Virus record (IMG/VR): IMGVR_UViG_3300025030_000023
Location: 1-53,596 of that record
Direction: 5' to 3' (one strand)
DNA: 53,596 nucleotides
Source of the DNA: a virus
A program made the translations under genes and the position numbers. Shown here piece after piece: positions 27,119 to 36,281 of the stretch. The notes under the pieces are model-generated. The model was not told the DNA's origin. It saw only the letters and a program-made list of their open reading frames with translations, and searched no databases. Positions within the stretch are counted from its first letter, which is position 1. Each line of letters starts with the position of its first letter.

Positions 27119-28658
27119 CCTCTCCCCCCAAGAAGCAGCGCGTGAACTCCTCCGCCGCCGCCTCGCCCGTAAAAGTCTCATTGGCTTTGCCAACTCCATA
27201 GAGATCCCCGGCGCTCCTGTTTCGGAAGACCCCGAAGAGTGGATGTTTTCGCCCATTGAAACTACCGTGGCAAAGCATCATGAGATTATCATGACTACGC
27301 TTGACGAGGTTGTGGTCGGGACCGTCAAAAGAGTGATGTTTTTCCTCCCTCCTGGCAGCGCCAAATCGACCTACGCCTCAGTTGTATTCCCCTCGTACTT
27401 TCTTGGCAAAGTTCCAGGTAGCAAGATAATTGCTACTTCCTACGGCTCTGACCTCGCCAAACGTATGGGCCGTAAAGCGAGACAGGTTACCCGCAGCAAG
27501 TCGTATGGCCCGATATTCTCTGCGACCCTCAGCACAGAAACTAGCGCCGCCGACGAATGGGCGCTGTCAAACACCAGTGAGTATCAAGCGGGGGGCATCC
27601 TTTCCGGTATCACAGGCTCAAGGGCGCACGGCATCATTATTGATGACCCTATTAGGGGGAGAGCTGACGCTGACTCAGAAATCATCCGAAATCGCACATG
27701 GGTAGCTTATCAAGATGACCTTTTAACCCGCCTCATTCCTGGCGGGTGGCAAGTGATCATCCAAACCCGATGGCATGAAGATGACCTAGCTGGCCGCATC
27801 CTTCCCAAAGAATGGAGCGGCGAATCCGGCGACATAGTATGCAGGGACGGCGAGACGTGGCGAGTCGTCTGCATCCAGGCGCAATGCGAACGGGCAGACG
27901 ATCCTGTCGGCAGGAAAATAGGCGAGTACCTTTGGCCGGGATGGTTTAGCGAGAAACACTTTGCACAGTTCAAGCGAGTGCCAAGGACGTGGAACGCTCT
28001 TTACCAGCAGATACCAGCGTCAGAAGAGGGCGACTACTTCCGCACCGAGTGCTGCCAGTGGTATGAGACTCGCCCCAAACACCTACGCATTTACGGTGCA
28101 TCCGACTATGCTGTGACGGACGGCGGCGGTGACTGGACGGAACACGGCATCTTTGGCGTAGACCCGAACGACGACCTCTACATCCTCGATTGGTGGTACG
28201 GCCAGACAACATCTGACGTGTGGATAGAGGAAAAGCTTGACCTCGTGCAGCGACACAAGCCGATAGCGTGGTATGGCGAAGCTGGCCCGATCCGCCGCGC
28301 TGTGGAGCCTACACTGTTGAGGCGAAGCAGGGAAAGGCGGGTGTACTGTGATTTCCAATGGCTCGCATCCATAAGTGATAAGCCGACCAGGGCAAGGGGC
28401 TTTCAATCCCGTTGGGCCATGAAGAAGGTCTACCTTCCCGCCAATGCCGCTAACTCTCCGTGGGCGGCTCGGCTCCTGCGCCAGTTATCCCGCTTTCCGG
28501 CAGGGGCAGAGGATGACGGCGTTGACGTTTGCTCGCTTATCGGCAGGGCGCTAGATAACATTTTCGGAGCCAGTGCGCCGACATCGGAGCAGAAACGGCA
28601 ACAGGATTACTACCCCCCCGAAGATGAGGATGATGGGGACGGGTGGAAAACGGCGTAA
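27111..28658 (+). CDS. terL: terminase large subunit
   Basis: This 515-residue packaging motor has Walker A (LPPGSAKST, near residue 79), Walker B (IIIDDPI, near 175) and a C-terminal nuclease domain with YGASDYAVTDGGGDWTEHG (near 325) and DVWIEEK, the RNase H-like acidic residues. It powers DNA translocation into the prohead and cuts the concatemer. Its type suits headful packaging. No frameshift is seen. Confidence 0.95.
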   Translation: MANLSPQEAARELLRRRLARKSLIGFANSIEIPGAPVSEDPEEWMFSPIETTVAKHHEIIMTTLDEVVVGTVKRVMFFLPPGSAKSTYASVVFPSYFLGKVPGSKIIATSYGSDLAKRMGRKARQVTRSKSYGPIFSATLSTETSAADEWALSNTSEYQAGGILSGITGSRAHGIIIDDPIRGRADADSEIIRNRTWVAYQDDLLTRLIPGGWQVIIQTRWHEDDLAGRILPKEWSGESGDIVCRDGETWRVVCIQAQCERADDPVGRKIGEYLWPGWFSEKHFAQFKRVPRTWNALYQQIPASEEGDYFRTECCQWYETRPKHLRIYGASDYAVTDGGGDWTEHGIFGVDPNDDLYILDWWYGQTTSDVWIEEKLDLVQRHKPIAWYGEAGPIRRAVEPTLLRRSRERRVYCDFQWLASISDKPTRARGFQSRWAMKKVYLPANAANSPWAARLLRQLSRFPAGAEDDGVDVCSLIGRALDNIFGASAPTSEQKRQQDYYPPEDEDDGDGWKTA

Positions 28659-28666
28659 CTTCCCCC

Positions 28667-28705
28667 TTGCGCTGGCACATTAGGTGTGATACTTTAACAC
28701 CTAAT
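28667..28705 (+). promoter_or_regulatory. promoter with 9-bp-arm palindromic operator for Rha copy 2
   Basis: TTGCGC (28667-28672) and TACTTT (28690-28695) have a 17-bp spacer. ATTAGGTGT (28679-28687) and ACACCTAAT (28697-28705) form a perfect palindrome around the -10. A second site with the same half-sites (AGGTGT, 10 bp, ACACCT) lies inside the gene at 28869-28890. A repressor bound to both could silence this gene within the late operon. Confidence 0.65.
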
Positions 28706-28735
28706 TGAGATACCACGGCGTAAGGGGCGATTTGC

Positions 28736-29479
28736 ATGAAAGAATTGGTAGAGGTCCAGCGCGGGGAAGTATATTGCGATAGCCAAATGGTGGCTGATAA
28801 GTTTGGCTATCAACACGTCCATGTGATGAGGGTTATCAGGAGGCTGATAGATGAGTACGGCAAACTTGAGGTGTGTCAATCCGCACACCTAAACTTTGTG
28901 GAAACTGAGCGGGAATGGCACGGCCAAAGGTTCAAAAGATTCATGATGGACCGCCGCGCTTTTTCCTTGTTGGCAATGCGGTTCCAAGGGGCCAAAGCTC
29001 TTGAGTGGCAGGTTAAGTTCAACGATGCGTTTTACCTCATGGAAAAGACGCTGCTTGTTGAACAGACAAACAAGGGCAACGCCTCATGGGTTACCCAGAG
29101 AGAACAAGGCAAACTTGCTAGGAAGGAAGCTACTGACACTATCAGCGAGTTTGTGGAGTATGCCAAGAACCAAGGGAGCCATAACGCTCAGTTCTACTAC
29201 AAGCATGTGACCGTGGCATGTTACAAATGTCTTCAACTGGTCCAGTCGGAAAAGCCCAAACTGCGCGATACCCTGGATATCATGGAGTTGAACCAACTAG
29301 CCCTTGCTGAACACCTCGCAGAAAAATCACTCAAGAAACACATGGCAAGCGGCGAACACTACAAGGCCATTTTCTCATTGGTCAAAGCCGACCTCGAACG
29401 GTTCGCAGAAGGTCTGATGATTGAACGGCCCAAACTGGCAGGGAAGAAAGAGGCACGGCGAGAGAAGGAGGCGGGGTGA
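28736..29479 (+). CDS. rha: Rha family regulatory protein, copy 2
   Basis: This 247-residue protein has the Rha N-terminus (YCDSQMVADKFGYQHVHVMR, then MDRRAFSLLAMRFQGAKALE and KFNDAFYLME) and a helical C-terminal half. It differs strongly from copy 1 at 4770. It sits between terminase and portal with its own promoter and operator, the arrangement of a moron gene expressed apart from the late genes. Confidence 0.8.
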   Translation: MKELVEVQRGEVYCDSQMVADKFGYQHVHVMRVIRRLIDEYGKLEVCQSAHLNFVETEREWHGQRFKRFMMDRRAFSLLAMRFQGAKALEWQVKFNDAFYLMEKTLLVEQTNKGNASWVTQREQGKLARKEATDTISEFVEYAKNQGSHNAQFYYKHVTVACYKCLQLVQSEKPKLRDTLDIMELNQLALAEHLAEKSLKKHMASGEHYKAIFSLVKADLERFAEGLMIERPKLAGKKEARREKEAG

Positions 29480-29712
29480 TGGCTCGCTACTGTGAATGTG
29501 GCCTCCCCCTCATTCAGAAACCCCGCGAGAGTGCCGCCGACTTCGCGTCCCGCCGCTATTGCGACTCTGCGCACCGATACCGATATTTTCGCCCATGTCC
29601 AGCTAGCAAGAACTTTGGCATGGAGCGCACCAAGCCAGAGGGACGGCAGAGAACGGGGCAGGGGCTGTTGCATTACCTTTACAGTAGGCCGCTGCCACAG
29701 GTGGCGAGATAG
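29479..29712 (+). CDS. small Cys/Arg-rich protein
   Basis: This 77-residue protein has CECGLPL, then RRYCDSAHRYRYFRPCPAS, a possible zinc site resembling an FCS/MYM-type short finger. Its ATG overlaps the Rha stop. It is probably expressed with Rha. The function is unknown. Confidence 0.55.
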   Translation: MARYCECGLPLIQKPRESAADFASRRYCDSAHRYRYFRPCPASKNFGMERTKPEGRQRTGQGLLHYLYSRPLPQVAR

Positions 29713-29722
29713 GGAGGGTAAA

Positions 29723-29914
29723 ATGGGAAGTTATGAACTGATATTGGCACTGTACAACGCCATATTGAAAGCGGACGCACTCAGCGCGGTCGGCGTGGCG
29801 GAAGGTCTTGACGCCGATCGCAAAGTTTTGAAGAAAGGTCAGGAAAGCGCCGAAGCTCCGTACAACAGGTGGAAGTTTGGAGAAGGCTTCAAATTCCCGT
29901 GGGAGGCCCAATGA
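29723..29914 (+). CDS. hypothetical small protein
   Basis: This 63-residue, helical N-terminal protein (MGSYELILALYNAILKADAL) has GGAGGG upstream. The C-terminus is Trp/Lys/Phe-rich. I start it at ATG 29723; a longer frame upstream overlaps the previous gene. No family is recognised. Confidence 0.5.
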   Translation: MGSYELILALYNAILKADALSAVGVAEGLDADRKVLKKGQESAEAPYNRWKFGEGFKFPWEAQ

Positions 29915-30132
29915 GAAAGCCTAGATACCTGAGCGCGAGGAACAAAGCTAACAAAGAAAAAGCCGAGGAGATAATGCGCAGGCTTGCCTTGGAAGACGAA
30001 CGTGGGAAGAAACACGGGCTTGGGCCTAGATTGATCACACCCGAAGAGTGCGAAAAATACTTGTATCCATTGGGCCTAGGGAGAAAGCTAAATGCTAAGA
30101 TCATGGCAGGCAGAATAAAAACTCTTGACTAA
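29911..30132 (+). CDS. hypothetical basic protein
   Basis: This 73-residue, strongly basic protein (MRKPRYLSARNKANKEKAEE ... KIMAGRIKTLD) has GGGAGG upstream and overlaps the previous stop. Nucleic-acid binding is possible. Downstream, before the portal gene, CTTCGC-TCAA-GCGAAG (30197-30212) forms a tight hairpin. Confidence 0.5.
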   Translation: MRKPRYLSARNKANKEKAEEIMRRLALEDERGKKHGLGPRLITPEECEKYLYPLGLGRKLNAKIMAGRIKTLD

Positions 30133-30220
30133 TTAAAGAATCCGTGTTTTTATCCTCATGAACCCTCCCCTAGCCATTTTTAGCAGCGTTGGCGTGCTTC
30201 GCTCAAGCGAAGGAATCTAA

Positions 30221-32089
30221 ATGGCCGAAAAAGCCGCAATTACCCTCACCCAAGTTATCCAGTATTTCGAGGAAGCCGAGGAACTCTCCTACGACTCCCG
30301 CACGTCTGCTGAAAAATGTCGAGATTATTACGACCACGACCAGTGGACGGAATCCGAGAAAGCCGCACTCCGCAAGCGCAAGCAACCCGCCGTTACCCGC
30401 AACAGAATCAAGCCCAAGGTCGATTTCCTCAAAGGGATGGAAACACAGACCCGCACCGATCCCAAGGCTTTCCCCCGCACCCCCGGTGACGATGACGCAG
30501 CAAGCGCGGCCACCGATGCCATCCGCTTTGTCTGCGATCAAGCCAAATTTACCGATACCAAATCCGGATGCTTTGAAAACCTCACCATAGAGGGGGTTTG
30601 CGGCGTTGAGGTATATGCTAAGCCAGGGCGTGGCAAGGATATTGACGTTTGCATCCGCCGCTTTCAGTGGGACCGCCTCTTTTGGGACCCGCACAGCCGC
30701 GAAAAGGATTTCTCCGATGCTCGCTATCGTGGCGGCGTTATCTGGATGGATTTTGAGGAAGCCGTAGACCGCTACCCAAGCAAGCGCGAAGCCCTTTCCA
30801 ATACCCTTTCTAAAGAAGGGTCCATGTCTAGCACCTACGATGACACCCCCCGCCTGCGTTGGGCCGATGACAAGCGCAAGCGCGTTCGCATCGTCAAGGT
30901 GGAGTTCAAACGTGGGGAAGAAGTTTACACCTGTGAGTTTACCAAGGGCGGAATCCTCTCCGACCCCGAACCGTCACCCTACGTTGACGAGAACGGCGTC
31001 CCTGATTGGTCGATTCTCCTTTACTCAGCCCATGTAAAACGCAATGGCGACCGTTACGGGTGGGTGCAGGCATGGCTCGACTTGCAGGACGAGATCAACA
31101 AGAGGGCATCCAAGGGGCTGCACCTCGCATCCGTTCGGCAGACGTTCGGCACCAAGGGCTCAGTATCGGACGTGAACAAGGCGAAGCGTGAGCTTGCCAA
31201 GCCGGATGGCCACCTTGAAGTTGAAATGGGGGAATTCGGCAAGGATTTCGGAATTCTGCCCACTGGCGACCTTGCAGCGGCTCAGTTCAGCATGTTGCAG
31301 GAGGCAAAACAGGAGATTGACTCGGTAGGCGTCAACGCGGCTCTCTCAGGCTCCGACCAGCGCGGGTTGAGCGGCAAGGCAATAGGCAGGTTGCAGCAGG
31401 GAGGATCGACAGAGATAAAGCCCCTCCTTGATTGTCTCGCATCGTTCAACAACGCCGTCTATCGCGCAGTATGGAACCGAATCAAACAGTTCTGGACCGC
31501 TGAGAAATGGATACGTGTTACCGACGATGAGAACAACCTGAAATGGGTAGGCTTGAATCAGCCTGTCACTCTCGGCCAGCAGTTGCAGGATGAAATGGGC
31601 GAACTGCCCCCTGAGTTCGCTGGTGACCCCAGGCTAAACGAGGTTGTAGAGGTCAAGAACGAAGTCACCCGGATTGACGTCGACATCATCATTGATGAAG
31701 TGCCGGATACCATCACCGTTATGCAGGAGCAGTTCGACGCTCTCACCGCTATATTCCCCGCCATCCCCGACATGCAGAAACCGGCCATGCTGGAAATGCT
31801 CATTGAATCGTCCTCGCTTCGCAACAAGAGCAAAATCCTTGAGCGGCTGAAGGGTGGCGATCAGCAAGACCCCGCAGCGCAGCAGGCACAAGCCGCGCAG
31901 GAATCCCAAATGCAGCAGATGCAAGCGCAGATGGACCAGATGACCGCCAATCTAGAGAAAACACAGAGCGAGACGGAGAAGAACCGCGCAGCCTCGCTGA
32001 AGAGCATGGCCGAAGCGGAGAGCCTAGTCAATCAACCGCAAATGACCGAGCAACAGATGATGTTAGCCGGGCAGATGGAGGGCATGTGA
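30221..32089 (+). CDS. portal protein (P22 family)
   Basis: This 622-residue protein resembles the P22 portal family: KCRDYYDHDQWTESEKAALR near residue 28, RNRIKPKVDFLKGMETQ near 60, WDRLFWDPHSREKDFSDARY near 145, and a Gln-rich coiled C-terminus from about 550. It forms the dodecameric ring at the unique vertex through which DNA enters and leaves. The gene starts 18 nt after a small hairpin. Confidence 0.9.
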   Translation: MAEKAAITLTQVIQYFEEAEELSYDSRTSAEKCRDYYDHDQWTESEKAALRKRKQPAVTRNRIKPKVDFLKGMETQTRTDPKAFPRTPGDDDAASAATDAIRFVCDQAKFTDTKSGCFENLTIEGVCGVEVYAKPGRGKDIDVCIRRFQWDRLFWDPHSREKDFSDARYRGGVIWMDFEEAVDRYPSKREALSNTLSKEGSMSSTYDDTPRLRWADDKRKRVRIVKVEFKRGEEVYTCEFTKGGILSDPEPSPYVDENGVPDWSILLYSAHVKRNGDRYGWVQAWLDLQDEINKRASKGLHLASVRQTFGTKGSVSDVNKAKRELAKPDGHLEVEMGEFGKDFGILPTGDLAAAQFSMLQEAKQEIDSVGVNAALSGSDQRGLSGKAIGRLQQGGSTEIKPLLDCLASFNNAVYRAVWNRIKQFWTAEKWIRVTDDENNLKWVGLNQPVTLGQQLQDEMGELPPEFAGDPRLNEVVEVKNEVTRIDVDIIIDEVPDTITVMQEQFDALTAIFPAIPDMQKPAMLEMLIESSSLRNKSKILERLKGGDQQDPAAQQAQAAQESQMQQMQAQMDQMTANLEKTQSETEKNRAASLKSMAEAESLVNQPQMTEQQMMLAGQMEGM

Positions 32090-32349
32090 AGAAGAAAGCA
32101 ACCCCGATGAAGAGTATCTTGGGACCGCCCAGGGGTAAACCCGCCGCGAAGAAAGCAGCACCGGCCAAGAAGACAGCCAGCAAGGGCAACATGGCGATGC
32201 CGGTCGGCTATTCCGACCCCAAGACAGTACGTATTACCAAAGCGGAGAACGGCCTGACCGTCTCTTGCTACGGGCCAAAAGGCGAAGAGTTACGCGTCGC
32301 CAAAAGTGACGCCGAAGCCATGCGCCATGCTAAAGACATGCTGAAGTAA
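32086..32349 (+). CDS. small basic virion-region protein
   Basis: This 87-residue protein starts at GTG 32086, overlapping the portal stop, with GGAGG 5 nt upstream. The N-terminal half is Lys/Ala/Pro-rich (GKPAAKKAAPAKKTASKGN); the rest is a compact beta-rich part. A DNA-binding or head-associated role is possible. Confidence 0.6.
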   Translation: MKKKATPMKSILGPPRGKPAAKKAAPAKKTASKGNMAMPVGYSDPKTVRITKAENGLTVSCYGPKGEELRVAKSDAEAMRHAKDMLK

Positions 32350-32377
32350 CACCTTCCCCCATAAAAGGAGATCCACC

Positions 32378-32755
32378 ATGAAAAGCTTTACTGTAGCACT
32401 CACCCTCTGCGCCATGCTGTTCGTATCCGCTGTCGCCTTCGCTGGCAACATCCACAAGGACGGCAACGGCGCGGCAATGCAGGTATTCACCCCCCTGCGT
32501 AACACCACCGTAACGCAGACCAAGGCCGACGTAACCTACACTCCCACCGCTGGGACCAAGGTAGTCAGGGTACAGCCGAATGCCGCCGTCACCTACAAGA
32601 TCAACGGGACCGGCGCAGCCTATCCCATCGCTTCCGGCGCGAATGAGGGTCCGTTTGGTATCGGCACCCGTATCGGCGCAGGCGTCAAGGTGTCTACCAT
32701 CGTTTTCGGCGGGGCCAGCTCCGCGACGAAGACGATCTACATTCAGGAGCAGTAA
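32378..32755 (+). CDS. exported protein with Sec signal peptide
   Basis: This 125-residue protein has a clear signal peptide: MKSF, the hydrophobic TVALTLCAMLFVSAV, and cleavage after AFA. The mature part is beta-rich (VTYTPTAGTKVVRVQPN, then STIVFGGASSATKTIYIQE). An exported protein between portal and scaffold is unexpected. It may decorate the cell or virion surface. AAAGGAG precedes the ATG. Confidence 0.65.
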   Translation: MKSFTVALTLCAMLFVSAVAFAGNIHKDGNGAAMQVFTPLRNTTVTQTKADVTYTPTAGTKVVRVQPNAAVTYKINGTGAAYPIASGANEGPFGIGTRIGAGVKVSTIVFGGASSATKTIYIQEQ

Positions 32756-32895
32756 TGACCGTCGAGCAAGAGCAGAGAGAAATCAGAGAAGCCTTCCGCC
32801 AGGACTTCGACCACTTCAAAAGATCGGCTTGCAAGTTGCCGTTCTGGAAGCGGCTGGGATTCTGCTGGAAGATCATGCACCGCGACCCCAAGTAG
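32755..32895 (+). CDS. small charged protein (46 aa)
   Basis: The peptide begins MTVEQEQREIREAFRQDFDH and has a C-terminal WKRLGFCWKIMHRDPK. Its ATG overlaps the previous stop. It may be a small membrane-associated amphipathic protein. No family is recognised. Confidence 0.5.
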   Translation: MTVEQEQREIREAFRQDFDHFKRSACKLPFWKRLGFCWKIMHRDPK

Positions 32896-32900
32896 GTTGC

Positions 32901-32965
32901 AGCCCGTCTTCGGGGCCAATCGGAAGCTAATACAAGAGCCGTCTTCGGGCTATATCGGAAGCGTA
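32901..32965 (+). repeat. tandem imperfect hairpin repeats before the scaffold gene
   Basis: AGCCCGTCTTCGGGGC (from 32901) and AGCCGTCTTCGGGCT (from 32937) are each followed by a five-base spacer and GGAAGC. Each can fold with a tight TTCG-type loop. The two copies are about 36 nt apart in the 5' UTR of the scaffold gene, perhaps tuning its level. Confidence 0.5.
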
Positions 32966-32976
32966 AGGAGAAGCAA

Positions 32977-33777
32977 ATGGAAGACATGGACAACATTCTC
33001 AACCCGACTATGCCGGATAGGGAGTCTGAAACTGTTCACGAAGAATCACCCCGTGAAGAGACGGAAACCGAAGGCGCGGGAAACGAAGAATCCGGACAGC
33101 ATGAAACGGGCGGGAAAGCGTCTCAGGTCGCCGCTGAGAAGGAAGAGAATCAGGAAGAGGCCAAACCCAACGCTACCGCCGAGGCCGTCCGCGCAGAACT
33201 CGCCGCACTGACCAAGGAACGCGAACGGTTGCGCCAGAAGACCGCCGAACTTGACGCTGAAAGGGAACGCCTCAAACATCCGGTAAAGGAAGAGGAAAAG
33301 CCCGACTTTTGGGAAGACCCCGAAGCGCAACTATCGGCACTTGAACAGCGCATGGAACAAAAGCTGGTTGCCGAGCGGCTGAACATCTCCGAGACCTATG
33401 CACGTGGGAAATACGCCGACTTCCAGGAAAAGCTCGACGTGTTCGCGGGGATGATCCAGGAAAGCCCCGAACTGCACCAGCGGATGCTCCGCGACCCGAA
33501 CCCTGCTGAATTTGCCTACCAGACTGCCACCAATAAGCAGAAAATGGCGAAGTTTCAGGAATTAGGCGACCCCGAAGAGTACCGCGCCAAACTTCGTGAC
33601 GAACTGAAAGCCGAAATCCTTGCAGACCTGAAAAAGGAAGAGGCCGAGAAGGTCGAAGCCAAGATCAGGGAAAAGCTCAAGGGTGGCGGGTTCAGCGAGC
33701 AGCGCAGCGTCGGCAATGAACGAACGACAACCAAGACTTTCAACGGGCCAACGCCGATGGGTAAAATCCTCGGCTAG
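32977..33777 (+). CDS. scaffolding protein
   Basis: This 266-residue protein is very acidic and helical, with Glu-rich N-terminus, long coiled coil (LAALTKERERLRQKTAELDA) and ending TTTKTFNGPTPMGKILG. Composition, length and position directly before the major capsid gene identify a head scaffold. It is probably lost from the mature head. Confidence 0.75.
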   Translation: MEDMDNILNPTMPDRESETVHEESPREETETEGAGNEESGQHETGGKASQVAAEKEENQEEAKPNATAEAVRAELAALTKERERLRQKTAELDAERERLKHPVKEEEKPDFWEDPEAQLSALEQRMEQKLVAERLNISETYARGKYADFQEKLDVFAGMIQESPELHQRMLRDPNPAEFAYQTATNKQKMAKFQELGDPEEYRAKLRDELKAEILADLKKEEAEKVEAKIREKLKGGGFSEQRSVGNERTTTKTFNGPTPMGKILG

Positions 33778-33830
33778 ACCAGCGAGAGTCGCAACCCTTT
33801 GCGGGATAATTACCCGCCAGGAGATACACA

Positions 33831-34997
33831 ATGAAACGTCTGCAAGCTTTCCTGAAAGGTTTTTTCAACTTTCACGCGATTGTAAGATCTCCACTCTGTG
33901 TTCTGTTTGGCACCGAGACCACCGCCGCCGAACGTGTCACCCAATGGGAAGACACCTTCTTTTCCGAGTACGTCCGCTCCAACCGCTATAAGCGGTACAT
34001 GGGAACGGATGAAAACGCCATCATCCAGATCAAAGAAAACCTGACCAAGACGCAGGGCGATGCTATCACCATCAATCTTGTGGGCGCTCTCGACGCTTCC
34101 GCTGGCCCGAATACCGGAACATCCGCCCTTGTCGGCTTCGAGAAGGCGCTCCCCAACGACGGCCACAAGATCACCGTTGGCGTGGTCCGCGATGCCGTCA
34201 CCGTCAACGGCATGGAAGAGCAGGCAAGCCCCATCGACATCCGTAACGCTGGTAAGGTCGCGCTGAAAGACCTCTCCATGCGCTACCTGCGTAACGGCAT
34301 CAACGACGCGCTGCACAGCATCAACGGCGTGGTCTACGCTTCAGCGAACGCCGCCGCCCGTAACACGTGGCTGGTAGACAACGCCGACCGCGTTCTCTTC
34401 GGCGGCTCCACGGCCAACAATCTCGCCAACGTCCACGCCGATTCCCTCGCCACCATCAACGACACCGACGATAAACTGACCGGCGATGTGGTGTCTCTGG
34501 CAAAGCGAATGGCGCAGACCGCCACCACCGCCAACGGTGACGGCATCCGCCCCTTCACCTACGGCGAGGATAACGAGACCTTCGTGATGTTCGTTCCGGC
34601 CCTTGCTTTCCGCGACCTCCGCAAATGGATGGTAGCGAATGGCCACTGGGACACCGCAATGGAGCGCAGCAAGGAAAACCCGCTGTACTCCGGTCCTACC
34701 TCCATCGAGTGGGACGGCGTAATCGTAAGGGAAATGCCGGAACTGCCGGTGCTGTCGGCGGTAGGCGCGGAAGGAATCAACGTGGCTCCCTGCTTCCTTT
34801 GCGGAGCGCAGGCTCTCGGCATCGCATGGGCCAAGCGGACCAAGACCACCATCAAGAAAGAGGACGATTACGAGTTCTCCCACGGTGTTGGCTTCATGGA
34901 AATCCGTGGCATCAACAAGATCCAGTGGGGCCAGGGCGGAGACGCCGTTGACTGGGCGGTCCTCACCTTGTACGTCAGTGCCGTTGCGGACGCCTGA
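33831..34997 (+). CDS. major capsid protein (N4 gp56 type)
   Basis: This 388-residue protein resembles the N4 gp56-type capsid group: TQWEDTFFSEYVRSNRYKRY, NLTKTQGDAITINLVGAL near residue 64, and the late EFSHGVGFMEIRGINKIQWG. It forms the HK97-fold shell. A GCGGG/CCCGC hairpin lies just before its ribosome site, and a strong stem-loop follows the gene, both likely to affect its level. Confidence 0.85.
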   Translation: MKRLQAFLKGFFNFHAIVRSPLCVLFGTETTAAERVTQWEDTFFSEYVRSNRYKRYMGTDENAIIQIKENLTKTQGDAITINLVGALDASAGPNTGTSALVGFEKALPNDGHKITVGVVRDAVTVNGMEEQASPIDIRNAGKVALKDLSMRYLRNGINDALHSINGVVYASANAAARNTWLVDNADRVLFGGSTANNLANVHADSLATINDTDDKLTGDVVSLAKRMAQTATTANGDGIRPFTYGEDNETFVMFVPALAFRDLRKWMVANGHWDTAMERSKENPLYSGPTSIEWDGVIVREMPELPVLSAVGAEGINVAPCFLCGAQALGIAWAKRTKTTIKKEDDYEFSHGVGFMEIRGINKIQWGQGGDAVDWAVLTLYVSAVADA

Positions 34998-35003
34998 TAG
35001 ACC

Positions 35004-35038
35004 AAAGCGGGGTAGGGGCGACTCTACCCCGCAGCTTT
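35004..35038 (+). terminator. stem-loop after the capsid gene
   Basis: GCGGGGTAG (35007-35015) and CTACCCCGC (35024-35032) form a 9-bp stem with an 8-nt loop, followed by AGCTTT. The T-run is poor, so partial termination or 3' end protection of the capsid mRNA is likely. Confidence 0.6.
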
Positions 35039-35049
35039 AAGGGGATAAT

Positions 35050-35349
35050 ATGAAATTCAGATACATCGGTGACAGCGACAGTATGAGGGCTTACGGGTAC
35101 GACTTCCGCAACGGCAACGAGCCGGATGTGACGGACGCCACCGCGATCAAGCGGCTGAGCGGCAACCGTTACTTTGAGGCTTTGCCCGAAGAGGAAGACA
35201 CAAAGCAGCCCGATACTCCGTTTGTTGCCGATGTTATCGCAGAAGCACAGATGTCAATAGTTGAGGGCGCACCGGCTTTGCCCCAGATCGTAGCAGTACC
35301 GGCCAGAAAGAAGCCCGGCAGGAAGCCCAAAACAGCAGCAACCGAGTAA
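35050..35349 (+). CDS. head-associated protein with AT-hook-like tail
   Basis: This 99-residue protein has a beta-rich start (MKFRYIGDSDSMRAYGYDFR) and a basic Lys/Pro tail (PARKKPGRKPKTAATE) with the AT-hook-like core PGRKP. It lies between capsid and tail genes. It may contact packaged DNA, but this is inference. Confidence 0.55.
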   Translation: MKFRYIGDSDSMRAYGYDFRNGNEPDVTDATAIKRLSGNRYFEALPEEEDTKQPDTPFVADVIAEAQMSIVEGAPALPQIVAVPARKKPGRKPKTAATE

Positions 35350-35358
35350 GGAGCCGCC

Positions 35359-36036
35359 GTGTACCCCATTTCGATACGGTATGACAAGGATTTAGGCAGT
35401 CTTGCAATCAACGCCCGTATGCTCTACGGCGCGGGATATTGGGACTTTGCCAATGGGGTTGAGTCGGCAGAGGACACGGCCAATTGTCGCGTGTTCCTTG
35501 CGGAACTCCCCACGTCTTCGCTTACCCAATCGTGGTACACGGTAGACGTTACCCTTCCCGCAGCTCCCGGCCCTTTCCCTATTGAGATATTCGATGGCAA
35601 CGGGGATTTGATAGGTGATGACCTCGCCCCAGGCACGGCGGCAGGGTCAACGGGCGGAGCAGGGTCAACAGCGGCAGGCATCACCCGTGAACAGTTGGCA
35701 ATCAAGGTGCTATCGGTACTTGGAGTTTACGAGCGAAGCGGCCTTGACGCAGAAGACCAGCAGAACGTACTTGACGCCTACGACGCAGTTTATCAGGAGT
35801 TGAAAGACGATGGTTTGGTTACATGGGCGCAGGGCGACGGCGAGGCTATCCCTGTTCGGTTCATGAACTCCATTATTGCCATTGTAGCGGCAACGGATGT
35901 GCTGTTAGGTTCATACCCTCAAGATTCCCTCAGCACCCAACGGATCATGGCGGGATCGGTGGCAGCGCAGCGCAGAATCAGGCGGCAGTTGGCAAGCGCG
36001 CAGGATACGGAAACCACCACAGTGGAGTATTTCTGA
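35359..36036 (+). CDS. head completion/tail accessory protein (P22 gp4-like)
   Basis: This 225-residue protein starts at GTG 35359 (GGAG upstream). A beta-rich N-terminal domain (MYPISIRYDKDLGSLAINAR...) is joined by a Gly/Ser/Thr/Ala linker near residue 95 to a helical domain (ITREQLAIKVLSVLGVYERS, then IAIVAATDVLLGSYPQD). The helical part has the character of P22 gp4, which plugs the portal. The position before the gp10-like gene supports this. Confidence 0.6.
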   Translation: MYPISIRYDKDLGSLAINARMLYGAGYWDFANGVESAEDTANCRVFLAELPTSSLTQSWYTVDVTLPAAPGPFPIEIFDGNGDLIGDDLAPGTAAGSTGGAGSTAAGITREQLAIKVLSVLGVYERSGLDAEDQQNVLDAYDAVYQELKDDGLVTWAQGDGEAIPVRFMNSIIAIVAATDVLLGSYPQDSLSTQRIMAGSVAAQRRIRRQLASAQDTETTTVEYF

Positions 36037-36281
36037 TGGGCCAAGCAGCGAAAATAGCCAAACTGAAGATAGCCCCGAAGTACAACCAACAAGTGGTTGA
36101 TACTCTGGAGACGCTCCTTGAACAGGCGAAACGGGGCGAAATCACTGAGTTAATGGCAACCACGAAGTGGAATGACGGCGACTATACCCATTGTTGGACC
36201 GGCTGTGAAAACCTGATGGAACTGGTAGAAGTGTTAGAAAGGCAGAAATTGCAGGCACTACGCAGGATGGACACGGAATAA
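36036..36281 (+). CDS. hypothetical structural-region protein
   Basis: This 81-residue, mainly helical protein (KIAKLKIAPKYNQQVVDTLE, then TTKWNDGDYTHCWTGCENLM) overlaps both neighbours by stop/start bases. It is probably a minor virion or assembly factor. No family is recognised. Confidence 0.55.
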   Translation: MGQAAKIAKLKIAPKYNQQVVDTLETLLEQAKRGEITELMATTKWNDGDYTHCWTGCENLMELVEVLERQKLQALRRMDTE

